Below are positions 56,100-64,000 of a DNA stretch of 64,000 bases, in pieces; the first letter of the stretch is position 1; each line of letters opens with the position of its first letter. The position numbers and the translations under genes are program-made. The notes under the pieces are model-generated. The model saw only the letters and a list, made by a program, of their open reading frames with translations, did not search any database and was not told where the DNA came from. Source of the stretch: Parapedobacter indicus (GTDB taxonomy: Bacteria; Bacteroidota; Bacteroidia; Sphingobacteriales; Sphingobacteriaceae); contig NZ_FOQO01000002.1 of the NCBI RefSeq assembly GCF_900113765.1, positions 496,001 to 560,000 of the forward strand, in the 5' to 3' direction.

Positions 56100-57604
56100 A
56101 TAAAGTCCTCAAACTCGTTAAAATCCTCCTCTTTCATGACGCGAGGTATTTTTGTCTGGCCACCCATCTTTTTTGTGATTTTACTCCATCGATAGAAATA
56201 ATCTACCGGAATGACTTCCATTTCCACTCCTTTCAGTGCTTTGTTCCGTGCTACGCGATAGTTTTTATTACTTGCTGCCAATTCGCGATCCAAAAATGCC
56301 ACCGCAGCTGTAGTATCGAAGGTTCCATCTGTCCCGAGATACCACTTATTGATGTAATCTGCTCCGTTCCGTACAGACGCCACGGTAAATTCCAGCACTT
56401 CTGTCTGAAATTGTTCGGCCAGACTTTTTATAGCGGCGTTCATTTGATGCACGGATAGTTGCTCTCCTACCACATTCAGGAAGTGCTTGGTACGGCCTGT
56501 GATGATAATCTCTGCGCGTTCGGCATCCGTAATCATCACGGTATCACCAATCATGTACCGCCATGCCCCGGCCACGGTGGAAATGAGCAGTACATACTGA
56601 ACATGGGGCTTTGTTTCTTCAATGGTCAGTACCTCTGCGTCCGGTCGCACCCTACCTTCTTCATCCATGTTCTCTTCGATAAAAGGGACAAACTCAAAAA
56701 ATATTCCGTTGTCTACAATCAAAGCCATGGATTGGGTATCTGGCCGCTTCTGGGTGGCTAAATACCCTTCGGAAGCGAGGTACGTATCGATGTACGTGAG
56801 CGGTTTGTCCAACAGCGATTCAAAACTCTTTTTATAGGGTTCAAAAGCCACACCACCCGAGGTGTACACCTGCAGGTTGGGCCAGATATCATGTATGGTA
56901 CGCACGTTATTGTAACGGATAATTTCTTTTAGCAACAATTCGGACCAAGAGGGAATACCGGTCATGCTACCGATATCCCATCTCGGCGCATATTTGGCAA
57001 TTTTACGCACACGGTCCTCCCAGTTTGGGGTGGCTGCAATCCGTGCACCGGGTTTATAAAACTGCCTGAACCAAAATGGAATATTAGCCGCACTGATGCC
57101 ACTGATTTCACCTTCGAGAAATTCGCCGTTGGACGCCAATGCGGTACTGCTCCCTAGCATCATGATGTCCTTTTCGAAAAAATCGGCGGGCAAGTTAAAA
57201 TTCCGGAGACTCATAATCTGCTGAATACCCGATCGCTTGATGGCATCGAGCATATTGTCTGTTACGGGGATAGCTTTACTGTTGGTCGTGGTTCCGCTGC
57301 TCAACGCGAAGTAACGTTGCCCTCCCGGCCAGGTTACATTCTGGTGGCCTTTGTGCAGGTAATGCCACCATTCCGCATGCAATCTATCATAGTCATAGAT
57401 CGGCACCACATGTTGAAAAGCGTGGATCGGATTTGCATCAGCAAGAATCGCTTCAAAGTGATGTTCCTTTCCAAATGCTGTGTATTTGGCCTTTTCCAAT
57501 AAATCGCATAAGACCTTTAATTGTGCTTTTGCCGGTGGAGATTCTCCACTGATATATCCTGTTACGTCGATTGTTCGTTTGATGAGTTCACCAATGATGG
57601 CCAT
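56084..57604 (-). CDS. GH3 family protein (auxin-responsive-promoter type acyl-adenylase-like)
   Basis: This protein of about 506 residues belongs to the GH3 family (PF03321), known in plants as acyl-acid amido synthetases. It is common but uncharacterised in Bacteroidota. Motifs are RYFALSSGTTTNSKAIPVTD (ATP-binding loop), YTSGGVAFEPYKKSF, TYLASEGYLATQ, YMIGDTVMIT and ITGRTKHFLNVVGEQLS. ATG at 57604 has GGAG upstream and gives MAIIGELIKR; the earlier start at 57682 is not needed. It may adenylate a carboxylic acid and join it to an amine, but the substrate is unknown. It is divergent from dacB. Confidence 0.9.
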   Translation of the reverse strand: MAIIGELIKRTIDVTGYISGESPPAKAQLKVLCDLLEKAKYTAFGKEHHFEAILADANPIHAFQHVVPIYDYDRLHAEWWHYLHKGHQNVTWPGGQRYFALSSGTTTNSKAIPVTDNMLDAIKRSGIQQIMSLRNFNLPADFFEKDIMMLGSSTALASNGEFLEGEISGISAANIPFWFRQFYKPGARIAATPNWEDRVRKIAKYAPRWDIGSMTGIPSWSELLLKEIIRYNNVRTIHDIWPNLQVYTSGGVAFEPYKKSFESLLDKPLTYIDTYLASEGYLATQKRPDTQSMALIVDNGIFFEFVPFIEENMDEEGRVRPDAEVLTIEETKPHVQYVLLISTVAGAWRYMIGDTVMITDAERAEIIITGRTKHFLNVVGEQLSVHQMNAAIKSLAEQFQTEVLEFTVASVRNGADYINKWYLGTDGTFDTTAAVAFLDRELAASNKNYRVARNKALKGVEMEVIPVDYFYRWSKITKKMGGQTKIPRVMKEEDFNEFEDFIKSLS

Positions 57605-57671
57605 TCCGATTTCTCCTGCTTGTTGTAAGACAACAGCGCAATCCTTTTTTTGTTGGTCATTGCTTATAAAG

Positions 57672-57701
57672 CAAAAATACATTGTCTTTATTTTTCGGCA
57701 A
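57672..57701 (-). promoter_or_regulatory. Promoter of the GH3-family gene
   Basis: On the minus strand TTG (57701-57699), 19 bases, then TATTTTTG (57679-57672) is a full match to the Bacteroidota consensus. It would give a leader of about 60 bases before ATG 57604 and supports that start over 57682. Confidence 0.6.
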
Positions 57702-57737
57702 CTTTGGCTAACTTCGCTTGTGAAAACAGATTACCAG

Positions 57738-59156
57738 ATGCAGAAGTTACTATCGTTTTTATTGTTCCTGCCGTTTTTCGTCCATTACACAGTTGCCCAG
57801 CCATTGGCGCAAAAGATTGCCACGGCTTTTCGGGCTTTTGAGTCGCACGAGAGCCTTGCTAACGGAATGGCGTCATTTATCGTCCTCAATACCAGCACGG
57901 GGCAGGTAGTTTTTGCCAAAAATGAGAAACTCGGCATGGCGCCTGCATCTACACTCAAAACGGTTACTTCCACGGCGGCCTACCAAGTATTGGGGGCAGA
58001 TTTCACGTTTGAGACCACACTTTCCTATACCGGTCAAGTGGATGCTTCGGGCACATTGAAGGGTGACATTGTAATCCGTGGAACGGGAGATCCTTCCCTG
58101 GGCAGCGACCGATTCCCGCAGACATCAGACACGGTATTGCTGTCTACCTGGGTGCAGGCCATAAAAGCTGCCGGTATCCGTAAAATAGACGGCAGCATCA
58201 TTGCTGACGACCGGCTCTATGATGGCCAAACCGCCCCGCGGGGCTGGACGTGGCAGGATATGGGTAATTATTACGGCGCCGGCATTTCCTCGCTCAACTG
58301 GCGCGAAAATTCGGTGGGTGTAGATTTCATTCCGAGTGCTACGCCAGGCGCGCTAACCCGCATCGCCAGCACCACCGCCGATGTTAGCTACCTGCAGCTG
58401 GTCAATGAAACAACCACGGGAAATCGTGGCACGGGCGACCGCGTGTATGCCTTTGCTGCGCCTTATTCTTCTCGCATCTACCTGCGAGGCACTTATGGAA
58501 TCGATCTGAAAAAGACCGTTTACCTGTCCTTGCCGGACGGTGCCTATGACGCAGCCTATCAGCTGCACAACGCATTGGAGCAGACGAGTATACCGCAAAC
58601 CCATCCCCCTACCACTACCCATCTTTTGCTTCTGGCGGGTAGTGAAGTGCCCAGCGGCGGCACTACCCTGCATACGCACCGTTCGCCCGCACTCGGTGAA
58701 CTGATCTATTGGTTCAACCAGAAAAGTATTAACCTCTATGGCGAAGTATTGCTTAAAGCCATGGCATATAAATTGGAGGCAAAAACGGATACACGGGATG
58801 CAGCGGAATTGCTGCAGAAGTTCTGGACGAATAAAATCGGTGTTCCCGAAGGCGAACTTCGCATGATGGATGGAAGTGGTCTATCGCCCGAAAACCGTGT
58901 GACAACCAACGTGCTTGCGCGCATTCTCCTGGCTGCAAAAAAAGAGCCTTGGTTTGCCGGTTTTTTTGAAAGCCTCCCGGTGTATAATGGCATGAAAATG
59001 AAAAGCGGCACCATCGGAGGTGTATTGGGTTACGTAGGGTATCAAACCAACAAAGACGGTACTCCGCTTGTATTTGCGTTGTTGGTTAACAATTACCAGG
59101 GTACTGCAACGCCGATGCGGCAACGGATGTTTAGGTTGCTGGATCAGTTGAAGTGA
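57738..59156 (+). CDS. dacB: D-alanyl-D-alanine carboxypeptidase/endopeptidase (S13, PBP4/DacB type)
   Basis: This protein of about 472 residues has a signal peptide (HYTVAQP). The penicillin-binding triad of S13 peptidases is visible: SxxK in MAPASTLKTVTS, SxN in GISSLNWRENS, and the KTG-type motif in MKMKSGTIGGVLGY. The large insertion between SxxK and SxN typical of PBP4 is present. It trims or cuts cross-links in periplasmic peptidoglycan. ATG at 57738 directly precedes the signal; the longer reading from 57480 runs antisense through the GH3-family gene. Confidence 0.93.
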   Translation: MQKLLSFLLFLPFFVHYTVAQPLAQKIATAFRAFESHESLANGMASFIVLNTSTGQVVFAKNEKLGMAPASTLKTVTSTAAYQVLGADFTFETTLSYTGQVDASGTLKGDIVIRGTGDPSLGSDRFPQTSDTVLLSTWVQAIKAAGIRKIDGSIIADDRLYDGQTAPRGWTWQDMGNYYGAGISSLNWRENSVGVDFIPSATPGALTRIASTTADVSYLQLVNETTTGNRGTGDRVYAFAAPYSSRIYLRGTYGIDLKKTVYLSLPDGAYDAAYQLHNALEQTSIPQTHPPTTTHLLLLAGSEVPSGGTTLHTHRSPALGELIYWFNQKSINLYGEVLLKAMAYKLEAKTDTRDAAELLQKFWTNKIGVPEGELRMMDGSGLSPENRVTTNVLARILLAAKKEPWFAGFFESLPVYNGMKMKSGTIGGVLGYVGYQTNKDGTPLVFALLVNNYQGTATPMRQRMFRLLDQLK

Positions 59157-59200
59157 TTGCATACCGCCGTATTACTCACCAGCTATCCAGTGAACCTTAG

Positions 59201-60829
59201 TTACTGCTGTTCCAGTGTTGACACAATGCTGTTTGCTATGATAGCTTGCCCTGCGGCTGCCATATGAACCCCATCTTTCGCATAGTAATCTGACACACCG
59301 AGCAAGGGGTGATATACATCGACAAATTCGAATCCAAGCGCAATAGCCTTTGCTTTTAACTGAGGCACCAATTTGGCCAACCGTTCGTTACCGCCCACAT
59401 ATTTATTTTCGATGTCTTTTTCCCGGATCGGAGGGGGCGAAATACATAGCAAACGGGTTTTCCTGGTTGCAATCCGATGTTTACGAATCCTGCGTAAGAG
59501 TGCCGAGAAATTTTCAAGTACTTCTTGCTGTCGGTCTCTAAATTCATATTTGGCATCATTTGTACCCAAACAAACGATGATGAAATCGTACGCCGTATGG
59601 TCCGATTTCCTCTGGCCCTCTGCGAGGTAGTTGTCTATATTTTTTAACGCATTTAATTCCTCTCTACCTCCGTTGTCGAAGCCGATTGTGCGTCCGGATT
59701 GTGAAATATTGATAATCCGGGCATGAGGCAGCCTATTTTGTAGCTGATCCACCCATCCCCCTGCTAGTTGCCCATTTGAATCACCGATCGTTAAAATATG
59801 GTAAGGTGTATGCACTTGGTCGTTCACAGGGATATAAGACAACGCCTGTGGCAACTGCTCGTGCCCTCCTTCAAAGATAGTCAAATGAATAGTACCCACA
59901 CTTTTTTCCAGATACACTTGTCGCCCGAAAAGATCCTTCTCCGGCTGTATCGATAGTGGCAAGGTACGTTTTGTAAGTAAATCGATGATTTCGTTGGCTG
60001 ATACCAGGTCGTTGTCCAATCGCGCCAATTGACCGATGCTGTCTAAATCGGTAACCTTGTATTTCAATTCAGCAGCCAGGCGGTTATACATGTTCAGGGA
60101 ATGGGTGATCGGAACCGAGCCGGTGTACCCGTCGTGTATTCCCTCGTAAATATATAACGATGCATTTTGTCGTTTCTCCTTAGGAAAATCCTGAAAAATC
60201 GGTGATCGTCTCCGCGCCTCCGTGTCATCAAACGTACCTCCCAATGCAGCGACGATATCATCTGCGTATTTTTGACGCCGTCCAATGGATTCCCAATACC
60301 AAGCCTCGATATCCGAAATTGGCGCCCAAGCTGAAAATGACTTAACCGGATAGTCCAATCGCATGTAGGCAAAAAGCGTCGCATATCCGCCTCCCGACAC
60401 ACCAATAACATGAACGTCAGCAGGATCCACATTTCCATTTTTTATGGCGTATTCAATTGCATCCTTAATATCGGAAAGGACCGATGAACTTCCCATGCTT
60501 TCCGGTTTGTTGTTTGCTCCCCGGAAATTCGGATGGATATAGTTCCAATCCCTGGCAAGAATTTCGTTGGTCATTGGATCGCGTTGTTGGTAGTCACCGC
60601 TCCACGTGTGAAGACTTACAATCAACGGTTGGGGGTGTTTCTGCGTTGACTTGAAGAAATAGGCCTGTTGTAGGGTACCGTCAGCGCTGGAAGGGATTTG
60701 CACCTGCTGAAAAGCGGTGGACCAAGCCGTTTTAGCTGTATTGTCCCACGTAGGATCCTGTTGGGCAACCAATAGGTGCACACAAAATATGCAGAAAGCA
60801 CACACGCCTGTTAATCGGATTGATATCAT
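59201..60829 (-). CDS. Secreted fusion: alpha/beta-hydrolase (S9-like) plus SGNH/GDSL hydrolase
   Basis: This protein of about 542 residues has a signal peptide (VHLLVAQQD) and two hydrolase domains. The first (about 30-340) has a Ser nucleophile in VIGVSGGGYATLFAY and a His candidate in EGGHEQLP. The second (about 345-542) is an SGNH esterase: block I ILTIGDSNGQL, Gly in SQSGRTIG, Asn in CLGTNDAKYE, and block V KDGVHMAAAGQAI. Both could remove different ester groups from one glycan. ATG 60829 is preceded by GGAGG at 13 bases and starts the signal directly; 60874 is an alternative. It stands alone. Confidence 0.85.
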   Translation of the reverse strand: MISIRLTGVCAFCIFCVHLLVAQQDPTWDNTAKTAWSTAFQQVQIPSSADGTLQQAYFFKSTQKHPQPLIVSLHTWSGDYQQRDPMTNEILARDWNYIHPNFRGANNKPESMGSSSVLSDIKDAIEYAIKNGNVDPADVHVIGVSGGGYATLFAYMRLDYPVKSFSAWAPISDIEAWYWESIGRRQKYADDIVAALGGTFDDTEARRRSPIFQDFPKEKRQNASLYIYEGIHDGYTGSVPITHSLNMYNRLAAELKYKVTDLDSIGQLARLDNDLVSANEIIDLLTKRTLPLSIQPEKDLFGRQVYLEKSVGTIHLTIFEGGHEQLPQALSYIPVNDQVHTPYHILTIGDSNGQLAGGWVDQLQNRLPHARIINISQSGRTIGFDNGGREELNALKNIDNYLAEGQRKSDHTAYDFIIVCLGTNDAKYEFRDRQQEVLENFSALLRRIRKHRIATRKTRLLCISPPPIREKDIENKYVGGNERLAKLVPQLKAKAIALGFEFVDVYHPLLGVSDYYAKDGVHMAAAGQAIIANSIVSTLEQQ

Positions 60830-61008
60830 TTCGTTCTTTACCTCCATTTTTTTCAATAATACAAAATATCTCATACTCTCTCAAAATTCGTATCTTAGTC
60901 CAACCTATCCTAATTCTGTATCTTTTAGGCTATATCGGGTGACCGGGGTTAATACCTGGCCCGTGCCCTGTCTATACCTACTTTACGATAGTTCCGTATC
61001 GCATCTGG

Positions 61009-61092
61009 GATGAGTCCGACATGAGTCCAGGTTTTTCTAGAAAAACCTGGACTCATGTCGGACTCATCTCGGACTCATGTTGGACTCATTGT
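61009..61092. repeat. 60-bp perfect palindrome joined to four 11-bp tandem repeats
   Basis: Arms 61009-61038 and 61039-61068 are exact reverse complements with no spacer (centre TTTTTCTAGAAAAA). The right arm enters a tandem array with period 11 at 61049, 61060, 61071 and 61082, all variants of GGACTCATGTC. The left arm carries two units in reverse orientation. There is no T-run, so it is not a normal terminator. The rest of the 477-bp gap (60830-61306) holds no gene. Confidence 0.9.
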
Positions 61093-61266
61093 AAAGATGG
61101 TACAAAGAAGATACCTGTAAGGTACCCGGATAGTATGGGAAATTAACTAAGATATATTGAATGGGAGCGGCCGAAGATATAAAGTTAATAACTTTAAGTA
61201 ACAATTCCAACAGGAGCGGTGAACTTTTTGGCTCGTAGTGAATGCAGGAGGATCAAAAAAAACCCC

Positions 61267-61274
61267 TACCTTTG
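61267..61274 (+). promoter_or_regulatory. Candidate -7 element of maeB
   Basis: TACCTTTG matches TAnnTTTG and lies 32 bases before the maeB ATG. There is no TTG at the -33 position, so support is partial. Confidence 0.4.
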
Positions 61275-61306
61275 CAGCCGGATTGCGCGCTGAAAACCAA
61301 TAAAAC

Positions 61307-63595
61307 ATGAGCAAAACAAATCGTAAGCAAGATGCCTTGGACTATCATGCTAAAGGAAGGCCAGGCAAAATTGCCGTTATACCCACGAAACCTACGCATT
61401 CACAACGAGATCTATCGCTGGCTTATTCGCCGGGTGTAGCTGAGCCCTGCCTGCGGATTGCCGAGAACACGGAAGATGTATATAAATATACCGCAAAGGG
61501 CAACCTGGTCGCGGTGATCAGTAACGGCACTGCCGTATTGGGGCTGGGAGATATTGGTCCCGAAGCCGGTAAACCGGTTATGGAAGGTAAGGGATTGCTA
61601 TTTAAGATATTCGCCGATATCGATGTGTTTGATATTGAACTCAACACAAAAAACGTGGACGAGTTTGTCCGCATGGTCAAATGCCTCGAGCCCACCTTTG
61701 GCGGTGTCAATCTGGAGGACATAAAAGCACCCGAATGCTTTGAAATTGAACGCAGGCTCAAAGAAGAGTTGAACATCCCCGTCATGCACGATGATCAGCA
61801 TGGCACGGCTATTATTTCGGGTGCAGCCCTCGTCAACGCCTGTGCATTGCAGAAGAAAAAGATTGAGCGAGTAAAAATTGTAGTCAATGGTGCAGGAGCA
61901 GCGGCAATATCCTGCACGCGAATGTATATCGCATTGGGCGCCCGCAAGGAAAACATCGTGATGTTGGATAGCAAGGGATGCATCCGCGAGGACCGCGGCA
62001 ATCTCGATCCCACCAAAGCCGAATTTGCCACATCCCAGAAAATAGAAACGTTGGAAGAAGCCTTAAAAGGCGCTGACGTATTCATTGGTCTCTCCATAGC
62101 CGATGTGGTGACGCCGGAAATGCTGAAGAGTATGGCAAAAAATGCGATTGTATTTGCGATGGCCAATCCCAATCCAGAAATTTCCTACCCGCTGGCAATC
62201 GAAACCCGCAAAGACGTCATCATGGCAACGGGGCGCTCGGATTATCCGAATCAGGTAAACAACGTATTGGGCTTCCCTTACATCTTCCGCGGTGCGCTGG
62301 ATGTGCGGGCAACCGTCATCAATGAGGAGATGAAGATCGCCGCGGTAAAGGCACTTGCTGAACTGGCCAAGAAGCCCGTACCGGAGGCCGTCAACCAAGC
62401 CTATGATACACATAATTTAAAATTCGGGCCCGAATATATTATTCCGAAACCGACCGACCCGCGGCTGATTACCGAGGTGTCGCTCGCCGTTGCCAAGGCC
62501 GCTATGGATTCCGGCGTTGCGCGGAAAGCAATTACCGATTGGGACAAATACGCAGAGGAGCTGCGCCAGCGGCTTGGACAGGATGATCGGATCATGCGGA
62601 ATCTTACAGAAGCCGCCAAGCGCGATCCTAAACGGGTAGTTTTTGCCGAAGCCGACAACTACAAAACGCTCCGTGCCGCCCAAATTGTAAAGGAGGAAGG
62701 CATAGCCATTCCGATCCTCCTGGGCAATAAACGGAAAATCCAGCAACTCATTGACGAAAACTTACTGGAATTGGGTGAGGTGGAAATCATCGACCCATTG
62801 GAAGAGAAGGGAAATCCCCGATTTCTCAGCTACGTCGAATTCCTTTATACCAAACGTCAACGTCGCGGGGTTTCCTACTTGGATGCGCAAAAGTTGATGT
62901 TAGACCGCAATTATTTTGGAGCAAGTATGGTGCAAGTCGGGGAAGCGGATACACTTATTTCGGGGCTGACCAAAAATTACGCAACAACCATCCGCCCCGC
63001 TCTGCATGTAATCGGGTCGCAGCCCGGTAGCCGCATTGCAGGCATGTACATGATGCTCACGTCCAAGGGGCCCGTATTCTTCGGAGATACTACGGTCAAT
63101 GCCAACCCCACTGCGGAAGAGCTGGTAGACATCACGCTGTTGCTACATGAGGCGGTAAAGAAAATGAATGTAACGCCGCGTATCGCACTGCTCTCCTATT
63201 CGAACTTTGGTTCGAATGACGGGGAGGTTCCCAATAAAACGCGCGAGGCCGCACGCCTGCTCCATGAACGCCATCCGGAAATCTTGGTTGACGGAGAGAT
63301 GCAAGCGAATTTCGCCATGAACAGTGACCTGCTGGCTTCCAATTTCCCGTTCAGTTCACTGAAGGGAACGCCGGCAAACACCCTCGTATTTCCCAACCTC
63401 GAATCGGGCAACATTGCCTACAAACTGCTTCAGGAAATTGGCAATGCAGAAGCCGTAGGTCCGATTTTATTGGGGATGGATAAACCGGTGCATGTACTGC
63501 AACTGGATAGTTCCGTACGCGAAATTGTCAATATGGTAACCATTGCGGTTGTCGATGTACAGTCGAGGGCGCCGATGGCCCGAAAGAAAAAATAA
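61307..63595 (+). CDS. maeB: NADP-dependent malic enzyme with C-terminal phosphotransacetylase-like domain
   Basis: This 762-residue protein decarboxylates malate to pyruvate. The N-terminal malic domain has [11 protein letters not shown] and [23 protein letters not shown]. The NAD(P) domain has [22 protein letters not shown] and [20 protein letters not shown]. The last 330 or so residues match phosphate acetyl/butyryltransferase ([23 protein letters not shown]-type loops replaced by SNFGSNDGE) and act as a regulatory domain in MaeB. It is cytoplasmic. It lies 8 bp before ruvA, so they may be co-transcribed. Confidence 0.96.
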   Translation: MSKTNRKQDALDYHAKGRPGKIAVIPTKPTHSQRDLSLAYSPGVAEPCLRIAENTEDVYKYTAKGNLVAVISNGTAVLGLGDIGPEAGKPVMEGKGLLFKIFADIDVFDIELNTKNVDEFVRMVKCLEPTFGGVNLEDIKAPECFEIERRLKEELNIPVMHDDQHGTAIISGAALVNACALQKKKIERVKIVVNGAGAAAISCTRMYIALGARKENIVMLDSKGCIREDRGNLDPTKAEFATSQKIETLEEALKGADVFIGLSIADVVTPEMLKSMAKNAIVFAMANPNPEISYPLAIETRKDVIMATGRSDYPNQVNNVLGFPYIFRGALDVRATVINEEMKIAAVKALAELAKKPVPEAVNQAYDTHNLKFGPEYIIPKPTDPRLITEVSLAVAKAAMDSGVARKAITDWDKYAEELRQRLGQDDRIMRNLTEAAKRDPKRVVFAEADNYKTLRAAQIVKEEGIAIPILLGNKRKIQQLIDENLLELGEVEIIDPLEEKGNPRFLSYVEFLYTKRQRRGVSYLDAQKLMLDRNYFGASMVQVGEADTLISGLTKNYATTIRPALHVIGSQPGSRIAGMYMMLTSKGPVFFGDTTVNANPTAEELVDITLLLHEAVKKMNVTPRIALLSYSNFGSNDGEVPNKTREAARLLHERHPEILVDGEMQANFAMNSDLLASNFPFSSLKGTPANTLVFPNLESGNIAYKLLQEIGNAEAVGPILLGMDKPVHVLQLDSSVREIVNMVTIAVVDVQSRAPMARKKK

Positions 63596-63603
63596 GATCA
63601 ACC

Positions 63604-64000
63604 ATGTACGCATATTTAAACGGCAGATTAGCCTATAAAGCTCCTACCCATGTAGTAATCGACGTAGGCGGTGTGGGCTATCATGTTCACATCTCGCTGC
63701 ATACGTATTCGCAAATCAAAGACCACGAGCAATGCAAACTGTACATCAGTTTCCAGGTACGCGAGGATGCACATACTTTTTTTGGTTTTGCTGACGAAAG
63801 CGAGCGTCGTCTATTTGAACATTTAATCTCCGTATCGGGAATCGGCCCCAATACCGGACGAATGATCCTATCATCCATTACACCCGAAGAAATCCAATCG
63901 GCCATTATCCAGGGAAACGTACCCCTGATTCAACGGATCAAAGGGATAGGTCCCAAAACTGCCCAACGTATGGTGCTTGAATTGCAAGATAAGCTCAAAA
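63604..64000 (+). CDS. ruvA: Holliday junction branch migration protein RuvA, N-terminal part (runs off the window)
   Basis: This gene starts at ATG 63604 and has no stop before the window end, so 132 codons are visible. The first segment MYAYLNGRLAYK is RuvA domain I. VREDAHTFFGFADESERRLFEHLISVSGIGP and IKGIGPKTAQRMVLEL are the two helix-hairpin-helix DNA-binding motifs of domain II. RuvA binds the four-way junction and loads RuvB. It follows maeB by 8 bp. Confidence 0.95.
   Translation, partial: MYAYLNGRLAYKAPTHVVIDVGGVGYHVHISLHTYSQIKDHEQCKLYISFQVREDAHTFFGFADESERRLFEHLISVSGIGPNTGRMILSSITPEEIQSAIIQGNVPLIQRIKGIGPKTAQRMVLELQDKLK

Noticed and set aside
57480-57737. Long N-terminal extension of dacB
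   Set aside because: It runs antisense through the GH3-family gene start and promoter; the signal peptide begins at 57738.
61049-61092. Possible CRISPR array
   Set aside because: Units are 11 bp and directly abutting with no spacers, and no cas genes are present.
60875-61306. Insertion sequence or MITE
   Set aside because: The palindrome has no flanking target duplication that I can see and no transposase nearby; kept only as a repeat.
1-64000. tRNA, rRNA or riboswitch
   Set aside because: I found no cloverleaf-like or recognised riboswitch sequence by eye; a covariance search would be needed to exclude small ones.

Overview
The window looks like a chromosomal segment of a Bacteroidota bacterium, most likely a soil- or water-type member of the Sphingobacteriaceae; the family level is an inference. 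The reasons are a complete alternative complex III (ActABCDEF) operon joined to a caa3/aa3-type oxidase, two SusC/SusD outer-membrane pairs, a hybrid two-component sensor of the HTCS type, many SPII lipoproteins, weak Shine-Dalgarno sequences, and promoters of the Bacteroidota form TTG-N19/20-TAnnTTTG. I see no tRNA, rRNA, insertion sequence, prophage or CRISPR array.

Layout. 1-11.7 kb (minus strand): the respiratory operon actA-actB-actC-actD-actE-actF-coxB-coxA-ctaA, with ctaA cut by the window edge. 12.1-15.9 kb: msrB, a LacI-family regulator and a divergent GH92 alpha-mannosidase. 16.0-19.5 kb (minus): rpsO-pnp, each with its own promoter, and a SAM methyltransferase. 19.8-38.7 kb (plus): a long polysaccharide-utilisation locus (PUL 1) of a ROK regulator, SusC, SusD, a c-type-heme/FG-GAP protein, a GH29 alpha-L-fucosidase, two alpha/beta-hydrolase esterases, a GH16-like lipoprotein, an HTCS sensor-regulator and the APS kinase CysC.

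38.6-47.7 kb (minus): a tightly packed operon, SusC-SusD-arylsulfate sulfotransferase (ASST)-CHR-family transporter-PAPS-dependent sulfotransferase-CysQ, in which every join from SusD onward overlaps or is 3 bp apart. Its 3' end overlaps the 3' end of cysC. 47.9-51.5 kb: GH20 hexosaminidase and GH18 chitinase/endo-GlcNAcase, convergent. The glycosidases of the window (GH92, GH29, GH20, GH18, GH16-like) would suit a fucosylated, GlcNAc- and mannose-containing glycan. The sulfuryl-transfer genes embedded in SusCD loci are the most unusual feature and the best candidate for an undescribed system.

51.7-64 kb: an M81 (MlrC-like) lipoprotein, a probable small RNA with its own promoter and terminator, Xaa-Pro aminopeptidase, an HExxH metallopeptidase, a GH3 acyl-adenylase-like protein, a DacB-type D,D-carboxypeptidase, a fused alpha/beta-hydrolase-SGNH hydrolase, a 60-bp perfect palindrome grown from 11-bp repeats, then malic enzyme (MaeB) and the start of ruvA.
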